DNA of 64,000 nucleotides from Homarus americanus (taxonomy: Eukaryota; Arthropoda; Malacostraca; Decapoda; Nephropidae). The stretch's first letter is position 1. The number at the start of each line of letters is the position of its first letter. Positions 1 to 10,700 of this stretch are shown piece by piece. Below the pieces are notes generated by a model, which made no database searches, was not told where the DNA came from, and saw nothing but the letters and a program-made list of their open reading frames with translations. Location of the stretch: NCBI RefSeq assembly GCF_018991925.1, contig NW_024720711.1, positions 4,616,596 through 4,680,595 of the forward strand. Direction: 5' to 3'. A program made the translations under genes and the position numbers.

Positions 1-116
1 CCCTTGTCATCTTCGTCACAAAGTATAGATGAAAGTAAAGTTTACCTTGACAAAGATACATATAAAATGAAATTTAGTTTATCTCTTAAAAACCAGATGA
101 AGATGTGACTGTACTG

Positions 117-297
117 TATATAAACCAGCATAGCGTCGGGTCAGTGAAGGCAGTTTTCACTCTGGTTAACATCTAGTAACAGCAGCCTCGTTGATGCTCG
201 TCACTAGGGGAGGCTTCTGCAAGTAAACTGAGAGCTGCTGGTGTTATAATATATCACTGCTCTTCAACAACTGGGGTCTTCAAGCACGTGTTCTAGG
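117..297 (+). promoter_or_regulatory. Candidate TATA/initiator and non-coding first exon
   Basis: TATATAAA at 117-124 is followed by an arthropod-type initiator TCAGT at 141-145, a spacing slightly shorter than usual. A possible splice donor TCTAG|gttagt is at 297/298. It could be the start of a 5' UTR exon, perhaps of the phosphatase gene 12.7 kb downstream, but no intervening coding exon was found. Weak evidence. Confidence 0.2.
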
Positions 298-489
298 TTA
301 GTAAATACACTAATCATCAACGAATAGATTATAGAGGGTTTGGTATAGGACCTGCCAGCACATATACCGTGAGTTGGGTGGTGGGGAGAGGGTCGACTAC
401 TGCCACTCTGATTCACGTGAATGGGGTGGTTAACGGGTAAGGGGGGAGTGAGGAAGGGGTTAGAGCTGTACTGTATCTCAGTTTAAGAG

Positions 490-1035
490 TATCACCCCCC
501 TCTCTTCCCCCTCTCAATTATCCTCGTCTCGTGCACCTGCTTCTCCTCCTCTTATTCCTCCCTCCTCCATTCTTCTTTCTGTCTTTTTCTTCACCGTCAC
601 CCCCCTCCCCCCTCCTACCCCTTCTCCCCTCCCCCCATACTCCACCGCCCCCATCCTTCACCGCCCCCCTCTCCTCCCCATACTCCACCGTCTCCCTCCG
701 CCTCCCCGTCTCCCTCCACACTCCTCCCACCAGCCCCCCCTCTCCTCCCCCATCTCCACCGTCTCCCTCCCCATACTCCACCGTCTCCCCTCCCCATACT
801 CCCGTCACCCCCCTCCCCCCCATATCCCACCCACCCCCCCTCCCCCACCCCCCCTCCTCATACTCCACCGTCTCCCCTCCTCCCCATACTCCACCCCCTC
901 TTCCCCCTTCTCCACCCCCCCTCCTCCCCATACTCCCACCTCTTCCCCACTGCCTCCCCACCCCCTCCTCCCCGCCTCCCACCCCCCTCCTCCCCCTCCA
1001 CCGTCTCCCCCTTCTGTCATCTCTCTTCCACAAAA
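490..1035. repeat. Homopyrimidine C/T-rich minisatellite
   Basis: About 500 bp almost free of purines on the + strand, built of words like CTCCCCATACTCCACCGTCT. Open frames across it on both strands are low-complexity artefacts. Confidence 0.85.
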
Positions 1036-1293
1036 GTGTTCCTGGGGGGACACTCACACACCTATACAAGACCATTACTCCGCCCATTATTCAGCCACCT
1101 AATGGGGGTGGGAAGTAGGCCAGAGGCCAGGCCAACCACACACCACCTGAGAGAGAGAGAGAGAGAGATATAGTTTACCTCGTTAACGAAAAAATATATA
1201 TACCGTAAGTAAATTTATATATCGAAAAGAAATGAATATGTTAAACATATCTGGGAAAGAGAGCTTTAGGGTGAGAATTATGGCTGATATTAA

Positions 1294-1295
<2 letters not shown>

Positions 1296-1369
<74 letters not shown>

Positions 1370-1378
1370 GTGTGTGTT
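1296..1378. repeat. (TG)n microsatellite
   Basis: About 40 TG units with one TGCG interruption near 1365. Short GA tracts lie at 1149-1169 and 1559-1580. Confidence 0.95.
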
Positions 1379-1669
1379 GCAGATGCCTCCTTCACCCGCC
1401 TCGTCTGTATCACCTGAAAATCCCCCCACCTAACCTAACCCTACCCTCCTTCATATCTGAGATTTGTTTTTTAAATCCTCAGGTGAAATAAGGTAGGGAT
1501 GGGTGGTGGCTAATCTTCAGGTGATCCATGTTTACCTCTCACTGGTAGGACAGAGGCTGGAGAGAGAGAGAGAGAGAGAGGAATAGCAAAATGAGACAAC
1601 AAGAAGAAGAAGCAGGAGGAGTAATGTAGGAGAGGAAGTGTATATGTAAAAGTGACAATATATTCACTT

Positions 1670-2160
1670 CCATCACCCCCACCACCCCCTCCCACTCACC
1701 TCACCACCACCCGTCTCGCTCTCTCCTCTCACTACCACTACCACCCCTCTCTCTCTCCTCACCCACCCCTCTCTCTTCCTCTTTCTCCTCTCCTGCCCCA
1801 CCTCCCAACTCACACCACCACCACTATCACCCTCTCTCTCTCCCACTCACCACCACCACTATCACCCCTCTCTCCCTCCTCCACCACCACCCCCCCCACT
1901 CACCACCAAGACACCCACCACTACTCCCTCTTTCACTCACCACCTACACCCACCACAACTCACCACCACTACCCCTCTCTCCCTCTCCCTCACCTCCTCT
2001 CTCACCACCACTCTCTACCACTCTCACCACTATCACCCCTCTCCTCTCTCCCCTCCCTCCACCCTCCCACCACCACTATCACCCCTCTCTCTCTCCCTCT
2101 CACCACCACTATCACCCCTCTCTCTCCCTCTCACCACCACCACCACTCACACCACCACTG
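1670..2160. repeat. CACCACTATCACCCCTCTCT-type minisatellite
   Basis: Degenerate tandem array of about 20-25-bp units (CACCACCACTATCACCCCTC), grading into CT runs. Homopyrimidine-biased like the 490-1035 array. Confidence 0.85.
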
Positions 2161-2423
2161 ACCGCATCAATCAGCAGAGCGATAATTTACCTGGTCACAA
2201 ATGTACAGGTGAACTTTATTCTCGTCTTTTTTTATATATTTTTCTCTGTGTGTTGTTGAGTGTTCGTCTACCATGGTTATCACACCGCCAATTGGCCTCA
2301 CTATTTTGTAACACCGTAACCTATAGGCTGGTAGGCCTTGATTGTCTGTGTGTGTCTGTCTGTCTCTCTTATCTGTCTGTCTGTGTCGAAAAACGTGCAT
2401 TGTACACAAGGGTAGAGCATAAA

Positions 2424-2426
<3 letters not shown>

Positions 2427-2472
<46 letters not shown>
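2427..2472. repeat. (TC)n microsatellite
   Basis: Uninterrupted TC tract of 46 bp. Confidence 0.95.
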
Positions 2473-2473
<1 letters not shown>

Positions 2474-2579
2474 AGGGATGGAACGAGGCACAGGAGGCAG
2501 ATATAATATGAGCACTAACACCATAGTTACTGAGAAGACAGAGGGGGTAGTGAGGTTTGGTTTACTGTGAATGGTTCAA

Positions 2580-2795
2580 CTGGTGTGGTTTGGGGGATAG
2601 GAAGGGGAGGGATAAGGGGAAGGGGGGAGGGGAAGGGAAGGATTGGAGGGGGAGGAAAGGATAGACAGGGAGAAGGAAGGGATATACAGGGAAAGGGGAT
2701 AGGTGAAGAAAGGGATAGACGGGGAAGAAAGGGATAGACAGGGGGAAGAAAGGGATAGACAGGGGGAAGAAAGGGATAGACAAGGGAAAGAATGG
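2580..2795. repeat. Purine-rich minisatellite
   Basis: G/A-rich stretch with tandem GGGATAGACAGGGGGAAGAA units from about 2690, less regular before that. Confidence 0.85.
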
Positions 2796-2893
2796 GATAG
2801 GTGGTGATGTTTCCTGTAGTGGTGAGTGTGGGCGTGATTCTTGTAATGCGGCGTGACGGTGTAATGTTATAATGACGCATGGATCAGTGACCA

Positions 2894-3109
2894 CCTCCTC
2901 CTCCTCCTCCTCCTCCTCCTCCTCCTCCACCACCACCCCACCATCACCACTGTCACCCTCTTCACCCCACCACCCCTTCCTCTACCCCACCACCACCACC
3001 CCTCCTCCCCCTCCTCTATAACATCCGGGTGTTGAGGGGAAGGAGGCAGGAGGTGGTACTCTGGTTCACTGGTTACACATACTCGAATCAGACTTCGGGA
3101 TCCTGAGTT

Positions 3110-3159
<50 letters not shown>
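2894..3159. repeat. (TCC)n and (GA)n microsatellites
   Basis: (TCC)n at 2894-2928 followed by a C/T-rich spacer, then a (GA)n tract at 3112-3159. Confidence 0.9.
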
Positions 3160-3162
<3 letters not shown>

Positions 3163-3180
3163 ACCCCAAAGGATTTATTT

Positions 3181-3260
3181 ATCGTACTCAAGTGGTCAAT
3201 TAATCGTACTCAAGGGATTAAGATACCGTACTCAGTGTTAAAACATCGTACGTGAAGGAT
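3181..3260. repeat. CGTACTCAAGGG repeat, short block
   Basis: Three or four degenerate copies of about 21 bp with the core ATCGTACTCAAGGGATTAAG. The same unit forms a larger array at 6250-6508. From 3261 to 3960 the sequence is AT-rich and without recognised features. Confidence 0.7.
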
Positions 3261-3972
3261 CACATGAACGTACACTTAACGTTTATTTTGGATTTTTTTT
3301 TCAGACCTTTTCTGGTTTGTGTTTGTGAATGAACTTTCCCTCACAGTCTACGTCATGGTGAGTTGCCTGACAGGATATTTTTTTTATTACCTTTGTTTAC
3401 TATACGTGAGTTTCCAGCCGTGGATTTTGTTTTTGTAATGTTTATATGAGTTGCCAGCTGCGTGTGTTTTTAATATGAGTGTTTATTTATGGTAAGTTTC
3501 CAGTTGTGGTATTATTGTGTTTATTTTCCCCCTGAGTTACTAAGATGGGAATTTTCTCGTGAATTATATTTTTGATTTGGCTGCCACTCGTACTCGTTAT
3601 TATTATTTACTGTAATATTAAGAAACTCTCAACTGTAATATATCTGTTCATATTTCGTAGTGTAATTACAGGTTTGTTATTGTTAGTGAGAATATCTTGT
3701 CATAGATGTCGTCGTATATAGCTATATGTACCATAAGGCTGTCAGTTGCTAGTTTGTATTAATTCTAGTTTATATTTTTTTTTGGGGGGGGGGGAGTTTC
3801 TGTTCCCGAGTTATGTATGTTTTATTATTTTAAGATATATGTTACCTTAGTTTATATCTTGATGTTCAAATATTTTCAATTGATATTATATTCTTCAGTT
3901 GTTGGTTTGACGAAATATTGTCTAAACTTTCAAATACATCTAAGCTGGTACCGTGACGCCTTAAACTGAGTC

Positions 3973-4101
3973 AACAGGTATGCACTATTGTAACGCCTCT
4001 GTCTGATTGGCTGTTTCACTGACCACAAAAGCGGAAAATGATTCCCATTGGTTAGTGAATTAGCCAATCAGATGCCGTCGTTCCACTAGTGCATACCTGT
4101 T
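3973..4101. repeat. 129-bp foldback with paired CCAAT words
   Basis: Arms AACAGGTATGCACTATTGTA...GTCTGATTGGCT and ATTAGCCAATCAGAT...TAGTGCATACCTGTTA are imperfect inverses over about 40 bp. Each arm carries an ATTGG/CCAAT box. It may be a tiny non-autonomous element or a paired NF-Y-type site; neither is shown. Confidence 0.7.
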
Positions 4102-4340
4102 ATCTATGTATGTGTAACTGCTGGGGTTCAGTTAGTGGTGTGATGTGGCTTGCTCTGTATACGAGGGCGTTACACTTAAGTGGCTTAGTGCCGCAAGGCT
4201 GTGGGCGTAGGTCTGAGGGCGTGGGGGTAGAGGGCGTGTACTTGTAGCCGTGGGGCCCGTTGGCTAGTGGATGTAGGCGTGGAGGGCGTGCAGGTAGTGG
4301 TATGGGACTGGCTTTATGGTGGTAGATATTTGGTTACGGG

Positions 4341-4980
4341 CGTGTGTGTACAGTCCCCAGTACAAGGTAGCCCCCACGCGGTAGCCCCACATATTTACTC
4401 CACGCGGTAGCCCCAAATATTTACCCCTACGCTGTAGCCCCGTGCAATAGCCTTACGCGGTAGCCCCACACATTTAACCCACACGGTAGCTCCACACATT
4501 TACCCCATGCGGTAGCCCCACATATTTACCCCACGCGGTAGCCCCACATATTTACCCCTACGCGGTAGCCCCACGCAGTAGCCCTACGCGGTAGCCCCAC
4601 ACATTTAACCCACACGGTAGCCCCACATATTTACGCGGTAGCCCATATTTACCCTACGCGGTTGCCCCGCAGTAGCCCTACGCGGTGCCCCACCATTTAA
4701 CCCGCACTGTAGCCCACATTTAACCACACTGTATTACATTTACCCTATGCATTACACATTACCCTACGCAGTAGCCCACATTACTAAGCGGTGGCCCACA
4801 CACATCTACCCTACGCGGTAGCCCCACACATTACCCCACGCAGTAGCCCCACTTATTTACCCCTACGCGTCCCTACATGGTACCCCACACATTACCCACG
4901 GTGGCCCACAGTAGCTCCACACATTTACCCTATGATGGCCCAGACCCTACGCGGTGCCTCCCACACAGTAGCCCCAGTAG
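4341..4980. repeat. GCGGTAGCCCCACATATTTA minisatellite
   Basis: Degenerate tandem array of about 26-28-bp units around CGCGGTAGCCCCACATATTT, decaying toward 4980. Confidence 0.9.
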
Positions 4981-5049
4981 GAGGAGGTGTTCCGGGTAAT
5001 GAAAGGAACACGATCAGCTCACGGGCGTCAACTTTATCCAGTAAAAAAA

Positions 5050-5632
5050 ACAGGAGAGTCTGGTAGCGACTCCTCACCTGGCCTCCCTCACCTCTCTCCT
5101 CACCTGGCCTCCCCCCACCCCTCTCCCTCACCTGGCCTCCCTCACCCCTCTCCCTCACCTGGCCTCCCTCACCCGGTCTCCCTCAACCTCTCTCCCTCTC
5201 CCCCTCTCCCGGCCTCCCTCACCCCGTCTCCACCTGGCCTCCGTCACCTAGCCTTCTTTACCTGCTCCCTCACCAGGTACCCCTCTCACCAAGTACATCC
5301 TTCGCCAAGTACCCCCCTCACCAGGTACCTCACTCACCAAGTACTTCCCTCGCCAAGTACCCCCCCCTCTAGGTACCTCACTCACCAAGTACTTCCCTCG
5401 CCAAGTACCACCTCACCGGGTACCCTTCTCGCCAAATACCTCCTTCACCAGTTACCCCCTCACCAGGTACCTCCCTCACCAGGTACCCCTCCCTCACCAG
5501 GTACCCCTCCCTCACCAGGTACCCCCATCACCAGGTACCTCCCTCACCAGGTACCCCTCCCTCACCAGGTACCCCTCCCTCACCAGGTACCCCCATCACC
5601 AGGTACCTCACTCACCAAGTACTTCCTCTGTT
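5050..5632. repeat. CACCAGGTACCCCTCCCT minisatellite
   Basis: Units of about 16-21 bp: CCTCACCTGGCCTCCCTCAC at 5070-5260, then CTCACCAGGTACCCCTCC to 5632. A 224-codon open frame across it is a product of the repeat. Confidence 0.9.
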
Positions 5633-5984
5633 TTGGTGATGTGGTCACGTCGGGATACTAGACTCTGAATCACCAATGAATCACCAAGTTCCTTCATCCC
5701 CCTTACAGTTCCTTCCTCTCAAGAATATCCGCTGTTCTTTTTCTTTGTCAAGTTTAATGGCTCTCTGTATATCTATTCACCAAGTGTATCCATTGTGGTC
5801 TTGGTCACCAGTCGGCTGTTCTTTCATTTGATTGCCCCGGGTCACCATGTTCCTCTTGGATGGTGATTCAGACAATGGTGTTGGTGTGTTTTTATTTTCT
5901 CTTTATTGTCACCAAATTCCTCCGTCCTGGTGATATTTCAGGTGCGTTTACAGCTTCATGAATGGCTCGCCTGACTTTATCGCC

Positions 5985-6110
5985 CACGTAGACGAACTGA
6001 GGGACTCGTAGAATATATTAGACGAACTGAAGGACTCGTAGAAGGAATAAATAAGACGAACTGAAGGACTCGTAGAATATATTAGACGAACTGAAGGACT
6101 CGTAGAACAC
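5985..6110. repeat. GACGAACTGAAGGACTCGTAGAA tandem repeat
   Basis: Four copies of a 23-bp core with variable 7-13-bp spacers (atatatta or ggaataaataa). Confidence 0.9.
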
Positions 6111-6249
6111 TAAAAACATCTTGACTATAAAACGAGATCACGGAATAACATCGAGGTTAGGTGTATTTACTCGTTTGTCTCTTATTATTAACTAACTTCA
6201 TTTTCCCATAACTCGTAACTTACACTCAGATGTCTGCCGGCCATTTTCG

Positions 6250-6508
6250 ACAATCGTACTCAAAGGGTTAAGTTTTAAGTTCTCGTACTCAAGGGGGTAA
6301 GGTATTGTACTCCAGGGGTTATCGTTCTCAAGGAGGTAAGGTATTGTACTCATGGAATTAAGTTATCGTACTCCAGGGGTTAAGTTATTGTACTCAAAGC
6401 GTTGTTATCATTCTCAAGGGGTTAAGTTGTACTCCAGGGGTTAATTTATCGTACTCAAGGGATTAAGTTATCGTACTCAAGGGATTAAGTTATCGTACTC
6501 AAGTGATT
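6250..6508. repeat. TTATCGTACTCAAGGGATTAAG tandem repeat
   Basis: About a dozen degenerate 20-22-bp units of the type also seen at 3181-3260. Confidence 0.9.
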
Positions 6509-6619
6509 ATCTCATTTAACTACTAATATTCTGTCTAGATTTCCTCTTATAATTTCCCTATTCATTTTCTCTCGTTATCACTTATTCTCATCATATTTCT
6601 TTATATTTTCTCTTTCCTC

Positions 6620-6950
6620 ATTCCTCTTCCCTCCCCCCCTTGCCCAACCTCAGTCAGTAATGGGGGAGGGGGGGGGGAGAGGAAACACGGTGTGAAAACC
6701 GCATTTACCATAAGAAGTTCCGCTGGTGAGGGGGAGGGGAGGAGGGGGGAGCAATAAATCCAAAGGGGTAGGGTGAAGGAAGGGAGGGAGGGAGGGAGAA
6801 GAGAGAGGAGGGAAAGAAAGGGGGAGAAGAGAGAGGGAGGGAGCGGGAGGGGAGAAGAGAGAGATAGGGAGAGGAAAGGAGTGGACAGTTGGGGGAGAAG
6901 TGAAAGGTAGGGAGGGGTTAGGAGGTGAGGAGGGAGGGAGAGACGGGAGT
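6620..6950. repeat. Purine-rich low-complexity tract
   Basis: G/A-dominated sequence with AGGGAGGGAGGG blocks. Minus-strand open frames here are low complexity. Confidence 0.8.
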
Positions 6951-7016
6951 AGCATACATACACACCTGTCCTCTCCCCGGTATCACTTGTCCCTCCCGCC
7001 ACCTGTCGCTCGGAGC

Positions 7017-7303
7017 TGCCACCTGGTAGACGGGGTGGGCGACCTCTGTTAACGGGTACAGGTGTCGGTAGACGGGGTAGGCGACCTCTGTTAACGGGTA
7101 CAGGTGGGTTGGGCGACCTCTGTTAACGGGTACAGGTGGGGTAGGCGACCTGTGTTAACGGGTACAGGTGTCGGTAGACGGGGTAGGCGACCTCTGTTAA
7201 CGGGTACAGGTTTCGGTAGACGGGGTAGGCGACCTCTGTTAACGGGTACAGGTGTCGGTAGACGGGGTAGGCGACCCCTGTTAACGGATACAGGTGTCAG
7301 GTT
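7017..7303. repeat. GTAGACGGGGTAGGCGACCT minisatellite
   Basis: Five to six units, up to 57 bp, containing GGCGACCTCTGTTAACGGGT and ACAGGTGTCGGTAGACGGGG. Open frames on both strands arise because the unit length is divisible by three. Confidence 0.92.
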
Positions 7304-7325
7304 GTGTACTCTGGTGGTTAGGGCC

Positions 7326-7329
<4 letters not shown>

Positions 7330-7379
<50 letters not shown>
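7330..7379. repeat. (GA)n microsatellite
   Basis: Uninterrupted AG tract of 50 bp. Confidence 0.95.
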
Positions 7380-7382
<3 letters not shown>

Positions 7383-7622
7383 AAACGGTGACGAGGTCTT
7401 TATCTTTCATTAACTATTTGTCAAGTGTATTTCTGCATCCATTTTTTTTTACAGGGAGAATAATACAAAACTTTAGTAACACTGAACATGTAATAGGATA
7501 CTCTCTTAAATAATTCAGTATTCATAATTTCAAGACGTATACTGGGGACCTAAGTATATTGTTACCTGCATTTGCCGTATATATGGTGAATGAATGTAAA
7601 CTTGTACAGCGATTTTACTGAA

Positions 7623-7711
7623 TATCTATCTATGTCTATCTGTCTCTATCTATATCTATCCATCAATCTGTCTGTCTATATTTATCTATCTGTCTGTCTT
7701 TATATATTTAT

Positions 7712-7770
<59 letters not shown>
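7623..7770. repeat. (TATC)n microsatellite
   Basis: TATC/TGTC units, perfect TATC from about 7706 to 7770. Confidence 0.95.
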
Positions 7771-7779
7771 AAACGTTTA

Positions 7780-10700
7780 ATAGTAATATCCAGCCAAACA
7801 GAAAATATTCTTTAAAAGGTGAAATGAGGTAAAAGTTGTGTAAGATGTCGACACTTTTTCTTACACTGTGTGGACACTCGACCTTTGGTACAAGGCGTCG
7901 CCATCAGGTAAATTTGTCAATTCAACCTAAAACTTTTATAACTTTTGACCTAACAGTGAACTGCTGTCTCGGGAATATTTATTATCACAAAATATCATCG
8001 TCAGCCATCCGTAATATTTCACAGCTCAGACTTTATATGTCTGTCATTATTGTAAAAACAACGTAGATTTGACGGTGTTTACGTCACACCCCAAGAAAAT
8101 CGCGGTAAGAGGTACGAGTATAAAGTATTAACGAATCACGCTCCAGATCCTCAAGTAACTAGTTTTTCATTGGCCGACAAGGATATCATTGTTGCAGCGT
8201 GTCATGTTCCACTGCCTTTTAATAACATAGGTGTCGTCCTGGTGTTTGAGGGTTGGCGACCACTACCCTCCACTCCAGATTTTGTAGCTCTTCAGGAACT
8301 ACTGTACACACCTTTTTATTTAACTCCATCCCAGTCTTTATCTTCCCCTGGTTCTCCTACCCATGGTTTTCGTTATTAATATCTCTACCATAGTCCACTC
8401 ATCCATAATATACGATAGGAATAGCCGTGTGTTTGTGTGTGTGTGTGTGTCTGTTCTGGGCAGCCGAAATGGCACAATCGTTTTTCATCAAACTTGGTGG
8501 AAAAATCGCAAAAAAATCGTAGAGTAGAACAAGCCTGGTCCTATGTCGATGGTTTCTTTAGGAAGGCATTAATTAACCATTTTATTTACGCTGGAAAACG
8601 ATGTCGCTGTACGCTGTCAGCCGGACGGCAGACCGGGCACGAACACTTGTTATATCTAAAGTATAAATGCGTTAAAAGTTTTCGTCTCCTGTAACTCGTT
8701 TTATTGCGTATTCATGAGTTTTTCTTTAAGTATAAGTTACCTTTAGCATTCCCCTGTAGGACCACACAACACAGACCTTCAAGGAGAATATAAAGTTTAC
8801 TGAAAATCATCCTTTCAGTAAATACAAAAATAGGCTACCTGCTCCCTCTTCTTAACGACTGACATTCAACAGTTAAAAGTTTTACCCTAATTACAAAGAT
8901 GATCTCCATTTCACGTTGTAATAAACAGGAACATTCCAATTTACAAAGTTTACATTTATGAATAATAGCTTTAAATTACCTCCACAAGCGATTGATAAAA
9001 CCACTCAGTAGTTCCAATCTTTACACCATGTACAAAATACTTCCTCTTTGTGAACCAACACATATGTATAACAGTTGAACTTTAACCTTAATGAGCTGTA
9101 ATATTTCTTTTCTTTTTTATTGAATGAATTATGCCGCTGGGGTGCAGGGTGGAGCACAGCTGGGGGTGAGTCAGGAACAATTTCAGTTCAGTATAGCACC
9201 AAGAAAAGTGTGGGTAGTGGTGTATCGGAATTACACTGTACGTCTGTAATAATTATTGGGTGTAAAATAAATTGTAAATTATAGAGGGTTAGTTACTCAT
9301 TGTGGTGCTGATGGTTTAGGAAGATGGGGGTAATAACGGTGACGAGTATTAATTATGGGAAATATTACACAGTGTACGGACATCTTCCGACTCAGTCATT
9401 GTTGTGTTTCGGTTCATTCTCTTAGTTTATATTTTATCGAGGGCGTCCTGTATATACTATTGAACAGAATAATAAAATATGACTACTGTGTATATTCCGT
9501 CATAATCATTCTGTAATCCCCTTTGTGTATTATGGAAGAAAGGATTTATATCTCTGAATCATGGTGAGAGTTCCCTCGTTTTTGTTTCGGTTTGTACCTG
9601 TTACCAAAGTATTTTTTAAATTAATTACAAGAAACACAAATAAGAAATTACTTCGCGATTCAGGAAAACATAAATCAGAAAGAAAATACCTTCATGTGGT
9701 CACTTCCCGTTTGTTACACAGTTGTACGTTCATAGTTAACGGACAGTAACCTTTCCGCCCCAGATATCTTCACGTACACTGTCTCTCAGCACCCGGGAAT
9801 TGACAGAATTTTTATGTTTTTGTCTGTCTTTATATGTACGACAGTGATGTGACAATCGTTCTGCAGGGTGAGTTTGTATCTCTGGGTGACACCCGAGGGA
9901 GATAGTGTTATATATAGCGATTCGGTCTCATATCGGAACTTGTACAATGACTGTAATTGCACGTAATAGTAGAGTAATCCCTAAGTTGCCAAGGTCGTAT
10001 GCACCCAAATATGTTTCAGCTAATGGCAAAGTGTGCTACAGTATTTGGTTGGCGAGATGACCCGAAATAAATTAATCCTTAAACAACTACAGTAGTTGCA
10101 TATTCTAGTTCAATAAATAGATGTGTATATTTATTGAGTAATATTATTATATACAAAGGCAAACAGAAAATAGATTCAACCAAGATCCGTAACACCGTCA
10201 ACTGTAATATTAGTGTACAGTCCTCTGTGCAAGTTAACTGAACAAGTACAGTAGGTACAATATTTGTGGGTCATGTTACACACAACCAGGGAGGGTACAC
10301 TCGGTAAACAAAGGGTTATATCCTGTAGGGTTTTTTAAATTCTGATTCTTATACCAGACACGAGCAGACCCGTCTACAGAAAGCCGGGTTTTATGTGTAA
10401 CTGAAGAGAATTTGGGTGTCAGTTGGAAAAGGAGCACCTCCGCTCCTAACACTTGGGGGCGTGACACAGAACTAATTTTTAGTATTATTCTTGAAAGTAT
10501 TAAGTTGTACCCATTTTTTTTTACTGTTAAATTATTAAACTTACTGTTGTTGAATGGAGTTGTGCTGCAAGTGTTTGGTGGTGTCAAGTAGGTTAAGATT
10601 AGAGTTAATATGGGAGTGACTGGCGGTACGGGATATCATTATGGTGTGTTATGGTTTTAAGATGGAGTTAACTATTAGTATTACGCGGTGTTAATCTTAG

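Noticed and set aside
531..1118. 195- and 189-codon open frames on both strands
   Set aside because: They run through a homopyrimidine minisatellite; the proteins are only Pro/Ser/Leu or Gly/Glu/Arg repeats.
4987..5661. 224-codon Pro/Ser/Thr open frame
   Set aside because: It is the translation of the CACCAGGTACCCC minisatellite, with no start context or splice logic.
7091..7391. Repetitive GRRGRRPLLTGTGV-like protein
   Set aside because: The 57-bp tandem unit is a multiple of three, so frames stay open on both strands by chance.
9541..9566. Possible exon end GAATCATG|gtgaga before the first PTP exon
   Set aside because: Phase would fit, but the encoded residues (GFISLNH) do not resemble the RYKD-PYD segment.
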